A DNA stretch of 64,000 bases, taken from contig OX411552.1 of the NCBI GenBank assembly GCA_948146395.1, forward strand, positions 13,872,957 to 13,936,956. Direction: 5' to 3'. Of this stretch, positions 27,601-33,095 are shown in pieces. The notes under the pieces are model-generated. The model saw only the letters and a list, made by a program, of their open reading frames with translations. It had not been told where the DNA came from and did no database searches. Origin of the DNA: Fragum whitleyi (Eukaryota; Mollusca; Bivalvia; Cardiida; Cardiidae). Numbering within the stretch: the stretch's first letter is position 1; the number at the start of each line of letters is the position of its first letter. The translations under genes and the position numbers were made by a program.

Positions 27601-30600
27601 ATGCCATTTTAACTTATCAAAGTTCTTGATTGTATTGGATTACAATTATGATTAAATCACTAGCATTTCCTTGTCTCATTCTTTCTTAAATGTTTGATTA
27701 TTTAAATGAAGGAAGGGATGCTTGCTTTTATGGAGAGATCTTCACTGTTTTAAGAAGTAAGACTCTTGGGAATTTCAAATGTTTAATATTAGTTGTTTCT
27801 ATCAATTATGGTGTTGAAAATTAGTTTTATTCCTCAATGAAAACAATTTCGAGTATACAGCTATTTCAGCTTGAGCACAAAGTAGTCCCACATGTCCTAT
27901 TATTGTGAAATCATCTTTACATCATTGCTTCATGATACTCAATTATAAGATATGAAAAGAGTAATTTTCTATTTCGTAGGAGTATTAAACTACAAATCTA
28001 ATTACACTTATGTATGAATATGCCTGCTTCATTTTTATGAATATTGTTGACCAGTGAATTCTTGATTGTTTCTTGAAGAGGCCAGACAGAACAGTTGGGC
28101 TCAAATTTGAACCAAAAGTGATGGATGTTTACTGAGTTTTGTATACAGAGTAGTATGCTTAGTATTGTTTAAACATGTCCTTCTTCTGCAGAAAATGATC
28201 TATTAAATTAAAATGATTAAGATTTTACAACATTTTGCCTTAACTGTGTACAGAATATGTCCAGAATGGATATCCTGGATTTGATTGGTTTGCTGCTACC
28301 ATATTTCTAGCATTTAATGGAAATGAGAACAAGTCCTGGGATTTCTTACATAACTTCTCCACCCTTGGTGCATCAGGATATACATGGGCTCCCAGACTTC
28401 ATGCATCTGTGAGTATGATGATAAATTGGGCCTTTCTCCATTTTTTTTGTACAGGTTGTCCTGCCTGACCTATCTCCTATATATTAGTAGCCTGCAGAAT
28501 GCTTGCTGTAAAAGATATCATTGTAATTCTTTGTGTTCATAGAGACTATTTAACCGAGTTTAAAACCTCAAGGTTTAATTTAAAGTATACAATGATATAT
28601 ATGATTATTCAATAAAATAGTCCTAATGATATTTATCAGAAGAAATGTATTTTTAAGTGTATCTCTATAAAACTCTTCCCAGAAAGTCACATAAGGTTTA
28701 CCTTTACTTTTGATTGTGTAATATTCAGTAAAACATAAATATAAAAATATAAAGTGCTTTATGTATACTTTATTCAATATTGAAAGCTCAGTAGGGCACT
28801 ATGTCTAAGACCTGTTGAGTTTTTGGTTCAAGTCTCATTCAGAATTAAGTGTGCCTTTAGATAGGACACTTAAATGCCACTGCCTAAGTCCACCAAGAAT
28901 AATTGTTTTGTAAATGGTTAAAAATTAGATGTAAAACTCCTTCTTAGAAGTGCCAGTGGGATACTTTCCAAATTCTTGTTAAGCCCTGCTTGAAATAACC
29001 ATACAAATCAAGGTATTTTGACTTTTCAGGTCCACATTCCAGTAGCTCTGAGCTCAAGTGGAATTCCTCCTATATTCTCCAGTACAGGACACAATATAGA
29101 GTTTATACTTCAAATAGAGCTACCTCAGGTGTCTCATGCATTTAAAATGTCAGGGTACACACCTGCTCAGGTGAGAAGTTATATTCTTTCTAACCTCGGT
29201 TGGCTTAAGCTGGGGCTATTGTCATGGTGTTGTGGCCATTGTGCCTACATGTACCCTTCATATCCATCCATCTGTGCCTCCATTAACTTTTACTTGAAAA
29301 GTCTCAAAAACTATTGGACGATTTTTTCAGAAAAATCACAAAAATAATCCTTGGGTGACCCTCTTTTATATTTTTTTCAAGAAAATTTGATTGGATTTAT
29401 TAGCAAGGCTTACTTCCATGTATGGAAAAATACCCCTTTTCTCAGACTTTGGTCTCTTGTTATCAACCATATTTCACAGGAATACTACTGAAATGACTAT
29501 TTGTCATACTTCAAAATAATTCCCTTTGGTGTGATAAATAATACTTAAGTGTTTGTTAATTATTGTGAGTAATAGTTGATCTGTTGTCTAGGAAAATGTT
29601 CCTTTATGACAATTAAATTGACAAAAGACTTAAGAGTAAAGATTGGCCCATGGCTTAGGACTTGCAGTAGTTTTGAGCTGACTCATAGGTTAAGTCTAGC
29701 TGGACATCTGTTCAACATGAATTAACAGAGTGTTAAAATCTTGGAACTGTATAGGAAAGAGTTAAATCAGAGTTACACTTGTTAGTTTAAAATAAATGAC
29801 AATCTAAATAAGATTTTAAGATGAGGCAATTTTGCAATTAAGTTTTTTAAGTGACTAAATAAGAACTTCTGATGTCTAAATTAGGAATTGAAGATAGTTT
29901 TTTGTTGTTTTAAAACAAGTAGCCTTGAGGACATCGGGGGTTTTTGTTACACTCAAAATATCAAAAATAGTTTTTTATGAAGTCAAATGATCTCATTTAT
30001 GGTGATTTTCAATTTGCAATTAGAAATGCACCTCAGATCTCAGGACTGCTTTTAATTTATACTTTATTTTCAGATCTCTTTACACTGGTTGACCCAGTGT
30101 TTCTAGAACTATTTAGACTGGCTAGATATCTGCCACTATATTGTGATCTGTATGATATTGGGGGTAGACTACCAGGTGTATCTGTGTATTGACTTTATAC
30201 TTTATTTTCAGATCTCCTTACATTGGTTGACCCAGTGTTTCTGGAACTATTTAGACTGGCTAGATATCTGCCACTATATTGTGATCTGTATGATATTGGG
30301 GGTTGACTACCAGGTGTATCTGTGTGTGTCCATCCTGAAACATCTACAACCGGAGATCAACTCACACATGCAAACACAGGATCTACTCATGTTTCTTAGG
30401 GTAAGGATATTTAACCTCCCCTAATGGTTGATGACCCGTGATAGTTCCCCAATGTTTCAGAAGTCAGGATTTTAGCAGTGTTAACCCAGGTTTCCTTAAG
30501 ATTGCATAAGGAAACCTGGGTCATTGTGAAAGATCATGAGACCCAAAATGTTGCAGAGCTAACATTGGTAGACTACCTTAACCCTTTGCTGTTTAATCCC

Positions 30601-31716
30601 TGCTTTTTTATGTGCCTGTGATTTTATGATTGAGAAAACATTGTGAAAAAAGAAGAAATTGCTTCTGACAAGCAACTTTAACATTGGCCATTCATTTTCA
30701 GTGGCAGTGGACAGAGCCTTCATATTTCACACAAGTATTGTTTGTGACAAGACCTTTCTATTGGTACCAAGGTCAAGATTGTCTGTCAAGGTCATATTTT
30801 CAAGGTCAAATATACTGAAAATTTCTGAAAATGGCATTGGTGGATGATTAGTGTAACACATCTGGGTTTTTTTTTAACAAAAGAGCAATTAATTCAGTGT
30901 ACACTTATGTTGGAATAACAGAAATATTATTGAAGTGTCAAATTAAAAAGCCATTTGTGACCCCTATTCTAAATTTGGACCATCTGATATCTATATGATG
31001 CAAGTATTTGAGCAAGAAAACGAGGAAGAGATAATATCGAGAAGAAACCGTAATCAGAAACAGACAATTGAAGGATAGAAAGAGAATAATCCTTTTTTCA
31101 GTGTAAGATCAATATATATTTCATTGAGTGAAAACAAATGCTACATTATCACAAGTGGCAGAGGCACAAGAGAAAATAAAGTTTTTGTTGTTCACAAAAC
31201 AAAATATCAATCAATCTTACTAGAAAAATAAACAATTATTCTATTTTCTAATGCAAAAATAAGGCAACATATAAAATTTATAAGACAAATTTTCTTAAAG
31301 GGCATCATTTTGCATCTGATTGCTATATAACATTCATGATGATGCCACTTATTGGGTTCTGCTTAGATAAAGTTAGATAGGATAAAATAACCAAAAGGCC
31401 GGGTATTATAATTTTTTGATAATTTCACTGGTTAGGTGGTGAGTTTATCAAATGAAAATCTATCATTATTTCACTATAATCCACTTACAAGCATTTAAGA
31501 AATTATGATCATTGTAGGTTCCACAAAAAGTGAAAAGTTTCAACCTTATAAGCCTACTTTTTAGTTTCCAGATGTTCTTTAACCGTTTGTTTTCCAATTC
31601 AGGAGGAGCCCATACATGGTTATAAAGTAGCACAGAACTTAAAGTACATGCAAGAACTGGAGAAGAAATACAGAAAAATGATTTTACCAGACATGTTGAA
31701 CATTACCAAACCTTGA
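3502..31716 (+). CDS. TBC1D32: TBC1D32 (BROMI/broad-minded) orthologue, C-terminal 781 residues, 20 exons
   Basis: Exons: 3502-3629, 4826-5027, 6182-6276, 8491-8629, 10330-10417, 11230-11348, 12185-12304, 13435-13523, 15374-15487, 15915-16023, 16750-16846, 19101-19148, 22888-23010, 23284-23367, 25497-25566, 26464-26585, 28254-28408, 29030-29170, 30212-30400, 31603-31716. All introns are GT-AG, phases agree at every junction, and the joined length is 2346 nt (782 codons with stop). Recognised segments include [59 protein letters not shown] and [11 protein letters not shown], which match the order seen in vertebrate TBC1D32. From family knowledge, the protein is a ciliary scaffold needed for Hedgehog signalling and cilium structure, works with the kinase CCRK/CDK20, and ends in a TBC-like domain thought to lack GAP catalytic residues. 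Human TBC1D32 is about 1250 residues, so roughly the first 40% lies outside the window or unrecognised. Identity is from remembered similarity, not a search. Confidence 0.88.
3690..3972 (+). mobile_element. tRNA-derived SINE with (CAAA)n tail
   Basis: A box GGGCAGTTGGTTAGG (about 3713) and B box GGTTTGATCCCC (3745-3756). A body follows, ending in TTGAAAGCGGCGTAAAACCC and then CAAACAAACAAACAAAC. The 3' block resembles the conserved domain described for molluscan Nin-type SINEs (from memory). Confidence 0.82.
4076..4215. mobile_element. Foldback repeat with GACAAAA(C/G)GGTGCAAAC arms
   Basis: Arms AAGGGTGCAAACAGTTTGCC AATAATACCC and GGGTATAATTGGCAATCTGT TTGCACCG pair around CACTTGTGTGCAA. Decayed copies at 6395-6510 (interrupted), 26225-26310 and 32172-32270. 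A 119-codon minus-strand frame crosses it and is an artefact. Confidence 0.72.
4335..4790. repeat. 450 bp interspersed repeat, copy 1
   Basis: Diverged but collinear with 27190-27660: TTTGTTGACTTGCTGTAA / CTTCGTCGACTTGCTGTAAC, GAGTTCCTACAATATTGG / CAAGTTCCTACAACACTAG and a shared TATTGGATT.CAATTA end. No coding potential recognised. Confidence 0.7.
4826..5027 (+). CDS. TBC1D32: TBC1D32 exon 2 of window
   Basis: Begins after ACCAG and ends at donor GTAAGT (phase 2 to 0). It encodes [19 protein letters not shown], then [20 protein letters not shown] and [19 protein letters not shown]. This is one of the most recognisable TBC1D32 blocks. A 67-codon reading frame on the opposite strand here is a shadow. 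Confidence 0.88.
5060..5500 (+). repeat. Two-unit tandem repeat of about 180 bp
   Basis: Units share AAGTTTTTATGTGCA, ATCTCTxTTTCTxCTGAAG, TGCTTCTATGACCAT and a TTTAGTGGAATTTT/TTTAATGGGATTTT tail. A further copy at 32510-32725. Confidence 0.7.
5990..6043. repeat. Perfect 26 bp palindrome arms with a 2 nt loop
   Basis: 5990-6015 and 6018-6043 are perfect inverse complements (AAAAGATAATATTAATAAG...). It lies 138 bp before exon 3 and could form a stable hairpin in the pre-mRNA. Confidence 0.9.
6182..6276 (+). CDS. TBC1D32: TBC1D32 exon 3 of window
   Basis: Acceptor TTTTCACAG, donor GTGAGT (phase 0 to 2). It encodes an acidic, Ser/Thr-rich linker, [20 protein letters not shown], which follows AWKD of the preceding exon. 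The low-complexity linker fits the variable region at this place in the family. Confidence 0.8.
6395..8185. mobile_element. Nest of three repeat elements
   Basis: An outer foldback repeat (AGGATGACAAAATGG at 6410 and GATCCTGAATGCAGGG near 8167) is interrupted by an AGCTCACC-type element (6511-6600 and 8030-8160). That element is itself interrupted by a second AGCTCACCTGAGCA element at 6618-8022. Confidence 0.65.
6618..8022 (+). repeat. AGCTCACCTGAGCA element with about eight internal tandem units
   Basis: Header AGCTCACCTGAGCA...GCTCAAGGTGAGCT, then about eight units of roughly 145 bp, each with CTTGTATGCACTCTAGAGG, CACATTTTTTGC, AAATTTGGTCAGAATG and TTGGGTCAACTGGGGTC. Closes with CAGGTGAGCGATTAATAAGG. 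The short overlapping frames between 6653 and 7754 are translations of this repeat. Confidence 0.88.
8491..8629 (+). CDS. TBC1D32: TBC1D32 exon 4 of window
   Basis: Acceptor TGTCATTCAG, donor GTTTGG (phase 2 to 0). It encodes [39 protein letters not shown] and ends in KKLQ. This is a strongly recognisable TBC1D32 block. Confidence 0.9.
8774..9690 (-). mobile_element. Tandem trimer of a tRNA-derived SINE
   Basis: Three head-to-tail copies start at 8774, 9124 and 9475 (GAACTGTCCTCAAC), period about 350 bp, the third truncated at about 9690. On the minus strand each has an A-box-like GGCTCAGTGGTAAG and, about 50 nt on, a B box (GGGTTCGACA in copy 1 at 8832-8823). Confidence 0.78.
9787..9900. 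repeat. Long hairpin with 46 bp arms
   Basis: Arms 9787-9832 and 9855-9900 are inverse complements with two mismatches; loop of 22 nt containing GACTCCGCGAG. No second copy seen in the window. Confidence 0.9.
10330..10417 (+). CDS. TBC1D32: TBC1D32 exon 5 of window
   Basis: Acceptor TTTTTTTAG, donor GTAAGT (phase 0 to 1). It encodes [20 protein letters not shown] and [11 protein letters not shown] decayed second copy lies 130 bp downstream. Confidence 0.88.
10467..10531 (+). pseudogene. Decayed duplicate of TBC1D32 exon 5
   Basis: Repeats the exon-5 text around TTTGG(A/G)TATGGTTATATGG at a 130 bp offset (10347 versus 10477). About 19 nt of the middle are missing, and there is a run of A where the exon has CTCTCAAA. 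It still ends in a GACAG/GTATGG donor-like junction, but the acceptor is lost. Confidence 0.75.
11230..11348 (+). CDS. TBC1D32: TBC1D32 exon 6 of window
   Basis: Acceptor TTGTTTTTCAG, donor GTATGG (phase 1 to 0). It encodes [20 protein letters not shown] and the recognisable [13 protein letters not shown] decayed copy follows directly. Confidence 0.9.
11374..11472 (+). pseudogene. Decayed tandem duplicate of TBC1D32 exon 6
   Basis: Matches exon 6 from TATGGTC(A/G)GTGATAGAAGT through to a GGTATG donor-like end, offset by 118 bp (11257 versus 11375). Many substitutions have accumulated (for example GTGACCTAG where the exon has GTGACTCTG), so it is no longer a usable exon. Confidence 0.75.
11484..11737. 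mobile_element. Palindromic MITE family G, copy in TBC1D32 intron
   Basis: ACCCTTGTCATGCTGAA ... TTCAGCATTACAAGGGTTTA with a decayed centre (AGACTCCATATATGTGGAG). Confidence 0.72.
12185..12304 (+). CDS. TBC1D32: TBC1D32 exon 7 of window
   Basis: Acceptor TTTATTTCAG, donor GTAAGT (phase 0 to 0). It encodes [19 protein letters not shown] and [11 protein letters not shown]. Confidence 0.9.
12480..12720 (+). repeat. Decayed interspersed repeat with GTCTGTCTGTC header
   Basis: GTCTGTCTGTCTATCTG, ATTTGGTGTATAGTGCTAAGG, ATGAGGTCAAGGTCG. Related to the repeat at 185-428. The rest of this intron up to 13240 shows nothing recognisable. Confidence 0.5.
13241..13362. mobile_element. Foldback MITE, family F, copy 2
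   Basis: TTAAGGTAGTGGAACC ... centre AAGGTTTCCTAATGAAAATC ATTAGGAAACCTT; right end decayed to GGTTCCATAACC. It lies 72 bp before exon 8. Confidence 0.8.
13435..13523 (+). CDS. TBC1D32: TBC1D32 exon 8 of window
   Basis: Acceptor TTGTTTTTCAG, donor GTAATA (phase 0 to 2). It encodes [19 protein letters not shown] and [11 protein letters not shown], a conserved TBC1D32 block. Confidence 0.9.
14062..15373 (+). repeat. Tandem array of ten extra copies of TBC1D32 exon 9 with its acceptor
   Basis: Copies begin at 14062, 14199, 14329, 14459, 14590, 14721, 14852, 14983, 15114 and 15243. The eleventh, at 15374, is the real exon. The period is 129-131 bp, with 137 for the oldest copy. Each copy has a pyrimidine-rich tract, mostly with TTCTACAG, then GGTGTTGAG and most of the exon. 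It then departs to AGTTACTACATATAA, an in-frame stop, instead of the true exon end and donor. Copy 14459 has lost the AG (TACACGG) and copy 15114 has lost 2 nt after it. Short reading frames here (for example 14963-15187) come from this array. Confidence 0.93.
15374..15487 (+). CDS. TBC1D32: TBC1D32 exon 9 of window (functional copy of the array)
   Basis: Acceptor TTCTACAG, donor GTATGT (phase 2 to 2). It encodes [37 protein letters not shown]. It is the last unit of the array and the only one that continues into ACACAAATCAACAAAGATCA followed by a donor. Confidence 0.9.
15915..16023 (+). CDS. TBC1D32: TBC1D32 exon 10 of window
   Basis: Acceptor TTTATTTCAG, donor GTATGT (phase 2 to 0). It encodes [20 protein letters not shown] and [14 protein letters not shown]. 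Confidence 0.9.
16146..16418. mobile_element. Two partial copies of foldback MITE family F
   Basis: 16146-16218 is a right half (ACCTCAGTTAACATTG ... CTACTACCTTAA). 16331-16418 is a second right half (GAAAATCATTAGGAAACC ... TACCTTAA). Intron between exons 10 and 11. Confidence 0.7.
16750..16846 (+). CDS. TBC1D32: TBC1D32 exon 11 of window
   Basis: Acceptor TTATTTCAG, donor GTAGGA (phase 0 to 1). It encodes [20 protein letters not shown] and [10 protein letters not shown]. The DPYPWPMFSSYPLP-like motif is typical of the family. Confidence 0.88.
16857..16931. mobile_element. Short palindromic MITE, family P
   Basis: GATGGCTAAGC ... AAACAGTTGTAACTCCCTAT / ATAGGGAGTTACAACTGTTT ... GCTGAGCCACC. 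A near-perfect 75 bp hairpin directly after exon 11. Partial family members at about 15667-15722, 15840-15893 and 16545-16606. Confidence 0.8.
17876..19059. mobile_element. Pogo/Tigger-like non-autonomous DNA transposon, 1184 bp
   Basis: Left end CAGTAGAATCCTTTTATTAG and right end, inverted, CAGGGGAATCCGCTTAATAG; TA flanks both sides (17874-17875 and 19060-19061). The ends carry GGATAATCGG-type subterminal repeats. No transposase frame of useful length. The interior 18100-18620 is unusually rich in CpG and holds ACGTGACGTCACGT (18503-18516). It sits in the TBC1D32 intron between exons 11 and 12. Confidence 0.78.
19101..19148 (+). CDS. TBC1D32: TBC1D32 exon 12 of window (48 nt microexon)
   Basis: Acceptor TTGTTTACAG, donor GTACTA (phase 1 to 1). 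It encodes [16 protein letters not shown]. The short poorly conserved linker makes this the least certain exon, but its phases fit both neighbours. Confidence 0.6.
19309..19471. mobile_element. Foldback MITE, family F, copy with both ends
   Basis: TTAAGGTTGGGGACC ... TTCATTACCTTAA, centre GAGGTTTCCTAATGAAATCA TTAGGAAACCTC. Confidence 0.82.
19480..20674. other. No gene recognised in this intron stretch
   Basis: AT-rich. Contains a loose inverted pair TCTGCGCCCTGGCGCAAAAAC (about 20028) and GGAGCTTTTGCGCCTGGGC (about 20331), suggesting an old foldback element of about 310 bp. Confidence 0.4.
20675..20780. mobile_element. Foldback repeat with GTACTCATTTGAAT arms, copy in TBC1D32 intron
   Basis: GGTACTCATTTAAAATGTCTC ATAGAGACTATTCAAATTAG TACCCACAA, then the tail. 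Confidence 0.7.
20823..21566 (+). repeat. AGCTCACCTGAGCA element, copy 2
   Basis: Header AGCTCACCTGAGCACAAAGTG, inner units with GGCAGACAGCTTTCATATTTGG-like text and ATCATCTAGTGGAC, footer CAGGTGAGCAATCTAGGACC. Intron between exons 12 and 13. Confidence 0.85.
21567..22887. other. No gene or repeat recognised
   Basis: Intron sequence before exon 13. The 64- and 65-codon frames near 21623-21905 overlap each other and have no recognisable content. A short palindromic stretch CCATATGATTTTTTTATGAT ATCATATGG is at about 21914. Confidence 0.45.
22888..23010 (+). CDS. TBC1D32: TBC1D32 exon 13 of window
   Basis: Acceptor CCTTTTTAG, donor GTATGG (phase 1 to 1). It encodes [20 protein letters not shown] and [20 protein letters not shown]. 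Confidence 0.8.
23284..23367 (+). CDS. TBC1D32: TBC1D32 exon 14 of window
   Basis: Acceptor TTCCCCACAG, donor GTAATG (phase 1 to 1). It encodes [20 protein letters not shown] and VFPLMQYT. Confidence 0.82.
23590..24240 (+). repeat. Composite repeat with three internal units
   Basis: Header AAGCTCCACTGGCTGAAAGC CACTGG; three units of roughly 160 bp with GATGGATATCAACC, CAGTCTACCAAAAAT and TATTTTATGGGCG; footer AAGCCTGTGGAGCGACTC. The header is echoed at 29205-29290 (GCTGGGGCTATTGTCATGG). Confidence 0.78.
24803..25047. mobile_element. Palindromic MITE family G, inverted copy
   Basis: TTAACCCTTGTCATGCTGAG ... TTCAGCATGACAAGGATTAA, centre AGCCTGCACATATGTGCAGT. A 124-codon frame (24625-24999) runs across it and is not a gene. 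Confidence 0.75.
25190..25480 (+). repeat. Interspersed repeat with CTGTCTGTCTGTCC header
   Basis: GTACCACCTACCTACAAAGTAG then GGGGGGTTTATTGG, CTGTCTGTCTGTCC and a distal GGTCACAAAGGTCAAGGTCA. It ends just before the acceptor of exon 15. Confidence 0.6.
25497..25566 (+). CDS. TBC1D32: TBC1D32 exon 15 of window
   Basis: Acceptor CATTGTAG, donor GTAATG (phase 1 to 2). It encodes [20 protein letters not shown] then MAIR. The QQLGIKM motif is family-specific. Confidence 0.87.
25680..25830. repeat. GTAAGATCAATATATATTTC repeat, short copy
   Basis: GTAAGATCAATATATATTTC ATTGAGTGAACAACAA ... ATGATCTTACTA. The ends are weakly inverted. Longer copies at 31085-31460 and 37365-37690. Confidence 0.7.
25962..26112. 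mobile_element. Foldback MITE, family F, copy with both ends
   Basis: TTAAGGTAGTTTTGC ... GGGTCCACTACCTTAA; the right arm is very close to the copy at 428-592. Confidence 0.82.
26464..26585 (+). CDS. TBC1D32: TBC1D32 exon 16 of window
   Basis: Acceptor TATTTTACAG, donor GTATCC (phase 2 to 1). It encodes [20 protein letters not shown] and [17 protein letters not shown]. Confidence 0.83.
26867..27060. mobile_element. Foldback element with ACTGCGTTTAT arms
   Basis: Left arm ATTTTCACTGCGTTTATTGG AG...TTGCCTTAG, right arm CTAAGGCAATAG...CTATAAACGTAGTGAAAAAT, with the right end repeated once (ATAAACGTAGTGAAAAAT twice). Intron between exons 16 and 17. Confidence 0.72.
27190..27660. repeat. 450 bp interspersed repeat, copy 2
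   Basis: Counterpart of 4335-4790. The short minus-strand frame here is an artefact. Confidence 0.7.
27661..28253. other. No feature recognised
   Basis: Intron before exon 17, AT-rich, no repeat family identified. Confidence 0.45.
28254..28408 (+). CDS. TBC1D32: TBC1D32 exon 17 of window (TBC-like domain)
   Basis: Acceptor TGTGTACAG, donor GTGAGT (phase 1 to 0). It encodes [32 protein letters not shown] and WAPRLHAS. Confidence 0.9.
28785..28965 (+). mobile_element. tRNA-derived SINE
   Basis: A box AGCTCAGTAGGGC (28785-28797) and B box GGTTCAAGTCTC (28825-28836), followed by a non-tRNA body. Lies between exons 17 and 18. Confidence 0.7.
29030..29170 (+). CDS. TBC1D32: TBC1D32 exon 18 of window (TBC-like domain)
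   Basis: Acceptor ACTTTTCAG, donor GTGAGA (phase 0 to 0). It encodes [20 protein letters not shown], then [20 protein letters not shown] and SGYTPAQ. Confidence 0.9.
29200..29470 (+). repeat. Interspersed repeat fragment after exon 18
   Basis: GGCTTAAGCTGGGGCTATTG TCATGGTGTTGTGG header and GTCTCAAAAACTATTGGACG ATTTTTTCAG, as in the composite repeat at 23590. Confidence 0.6.
29471..30060. other. No feature recognised
   Basis: Intron before the duplicated exon 19, AT-rich. Confidence 0.45.
30074..30191 (+). pseudogene. Partial upstream duplicate of TBC1D32 exon 19 with a nonsense codon
   Basis: Sits 138 bp upstream of the real exon and keeps the TTTATTTTCAG acceptor and nearly the whole first two-thirds of the exon. 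At codon 11 it reads TAG where the real exon reads TGG (CFW). After TATCTGTGT it turns into TATTGACTTT, the acceptor region of the real exon, so it has no donor. If its acceptor were used the transcript would be truncated. Confidence 0.85.
30212..30400 (+). CDS. TBC1D32: TBC1D32 exon 19 of window (TBC-like domain)
   Basis: Acceptor TTTATTTTCAG, donor GTAAGG (phase 0 to 0). It encodes [39 protein letters not shown] and [20 protein letters not shown]. It is the most strongly conserved segment seen here. Confidence 0.93.
30424..30581. mobile_element. Foldback MITE, family F, copy in last intron
   Basis: Left end eroded (ATGGTTGATGACCC); right end GACTACCTTAA; centre CCCAGGTTTCCTTAAGATTG CATAAGGAAACCTGGG. 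Confidence 0.75.
30660..30860 (+). repeat. TTCAAGGTCA-type interspersed repeat, single unit
   Basis: Contains GAGCCTTCATATTTCACA, TTGTGACAAGACCTT, TTGGTACCAAGGTCAAG and two further AGGTCA motifs. Lies in the last TBC1D32 intron. Confidence 0.7.
31085..31460. repeat. GTAAGATCAATATATATTTC repeat, long copy 1
   Basis: Collinear with 37365-37690 over about 370 bp, sharing CACAAGTGGC, AATCTTACT.GAAAA, GACAAATTTTCTTA and GATAATTTCACTGGTTAGG. Confidence 0.75.
31603..31716 (+). CDS. TBC1D32: TBC1D32 terminal exon
   Basis: Acceptor TTTCCAATTCAG; phase 0. It encodes [20 protein letters not shown], then [17 protein letters not shown] and a TGA stop at 31714-31716. Family members end shortly after the same RDM/RNI-like tail. 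Confidence 0.92.
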   Translation, partial: EEPIHGYKVAQNLKYMQELEKKYRKMILPDMLNITKP

Positions 31717-31929
31717 CCTGTGATGGGATTAAAAACTTATAAAAAGTGAACACATTAGTTTATGACAACCATGAGGGATGTTTTTGATTGCATAATTATA
31801 AGTCCCTATGTGACATTGCTAACAATTTATCATGAATGCATAGCAAAGCCAAAGGGCTTATTGGTGCATCCACAGAGTATGACTGAGTCTTTCCAATGTG
31901 TTATGTAGATAGGTATGGTCTTAACCCCT

Positions 31930-32150
31930 CTACATGGGATGAGCAAATATTTGTGCCCCCCCCCCCTTTGTAGAAGAGGGGGTATATTGCTTTGAACTTG
32001 TTGGTCCTTCAGTCAGTCTGTCCATAGACCTTTTTCGTCTGAAGCATAACTCAAAAAGAATGGAAGCTAGAATCATGAACAGGTGGATAGATCTCATGGA
32101 GGAGGAAAGCAACGCGCAATACCCATAAATCTACTCTTCATTGTTTCTGA
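31930..32150 (+). repeat. CATAACTCAAAAAGAATGG interspersed repeat
   Basis: CCCCCCCCCTTTGTAGAAGA GGGGGTATATTGCTTTG..., CAGTCTGTCCATAGACC, AGCATAACTCAAAAAGAATG GAAGCTAGAA. Also at 17280-17425 (plus) and 37190-37335 (reverse). Confidence 0.7.
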
Positions 32151-32155
32151 ATAAA
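32150..32155 (+). terminator. Possible polyadenylation signal for TBC1D32
   Basis: An AATAAA hexamer 434 nt after the stop codon. It lies at the edge of an interspersed repeat (31930-32150), so its use is uncertain. Another AATAAA sits near 32324. Confidence 0.25.
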
Positions 32156-32751
32156 TGCCCTTTGTTAAATATACCTGCATTTAGGATGACAAAACGGTGT
32201 GAACTGTTTGCAAATTATAGTGCGCTTGCAAAGCAGATATAATTTGCAAAGAGTTTGCACTGTTTATGGTGTGTCACTATTGTACACAAAGCTTTGGCAG
32301 ATGAGTTAGATGAATGGAAAATGAATAAATTATACTAAATATGCACTGAGCAAGACAATTGGTCTCCTGAACTACACCTCCATGTTTGTATGGCATTACT
32401 ACATCCGCCCCTCTGTGTGTCTGACTTTGTCCCAGCTTTATGGTTTGACCAAAAAAAGATCAATGTCAAATTTTTAGCATATCTATTTATAATAAGGGGA
32501 CTTTTCCGGACACCCAGGCTTCCCATATGAAATCTTGGTTAAGTTTTTATGTGCAACTGACGTAATATCTCTGTTTCTACTGAAGCTATTGCTTGGAAAC
32601 TTTGCACATGCTTCTATAAACATAATATGAACCTGTTGACAAAGATTTGTTACATTGATATTGGATTTAGTAGAATTTTAACTCTTTTTGGACTTGCAAT
32701 TCTTGGTTAATTTTATTTTTGAATATTTCACTAAAACTTAGGCAAAAACTA

Positions 32752-32870
32752 TAATGTTGGTACTCATTGGAATCGTCTCAATGAGACTAATGAAATGATT
32801 ACTCACAACATGGGTTTTTTTTGAGGAATAAAGATTTTAGAATGGATTTCCTCCCCATCTTATCTGTACC
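32752..32870. mobile_element. Foldback repeat with GTACTCATTTGAAT arms, intergenic copy
   Basis: TTGGTACTCATTGGAATCGT ... GATTACTCACAACATGGG, then the tail GAATAAAGATTTTAGA. Confidence 0.68.
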
Positions 32871-33095
32871 GCTGTTGTTTCTTTCACGGTGAAGAAGTGT
32901 TATTTCAATTATGGCTGTAGGTTAAACATCAAGGAAACATTTTACGGCATCATTTTTGCAAGATTGACATTATGTTGTTGCTAGACAACTTTTCTAGTAT
33001 TTTAGCTAATTAGAGTATCTGTGATATGAAATTCATAAAGAATCTGAGAAATTCTGATTGTGTTTTTGTTTGTAACATTTCCTTCCATGGTTTTT

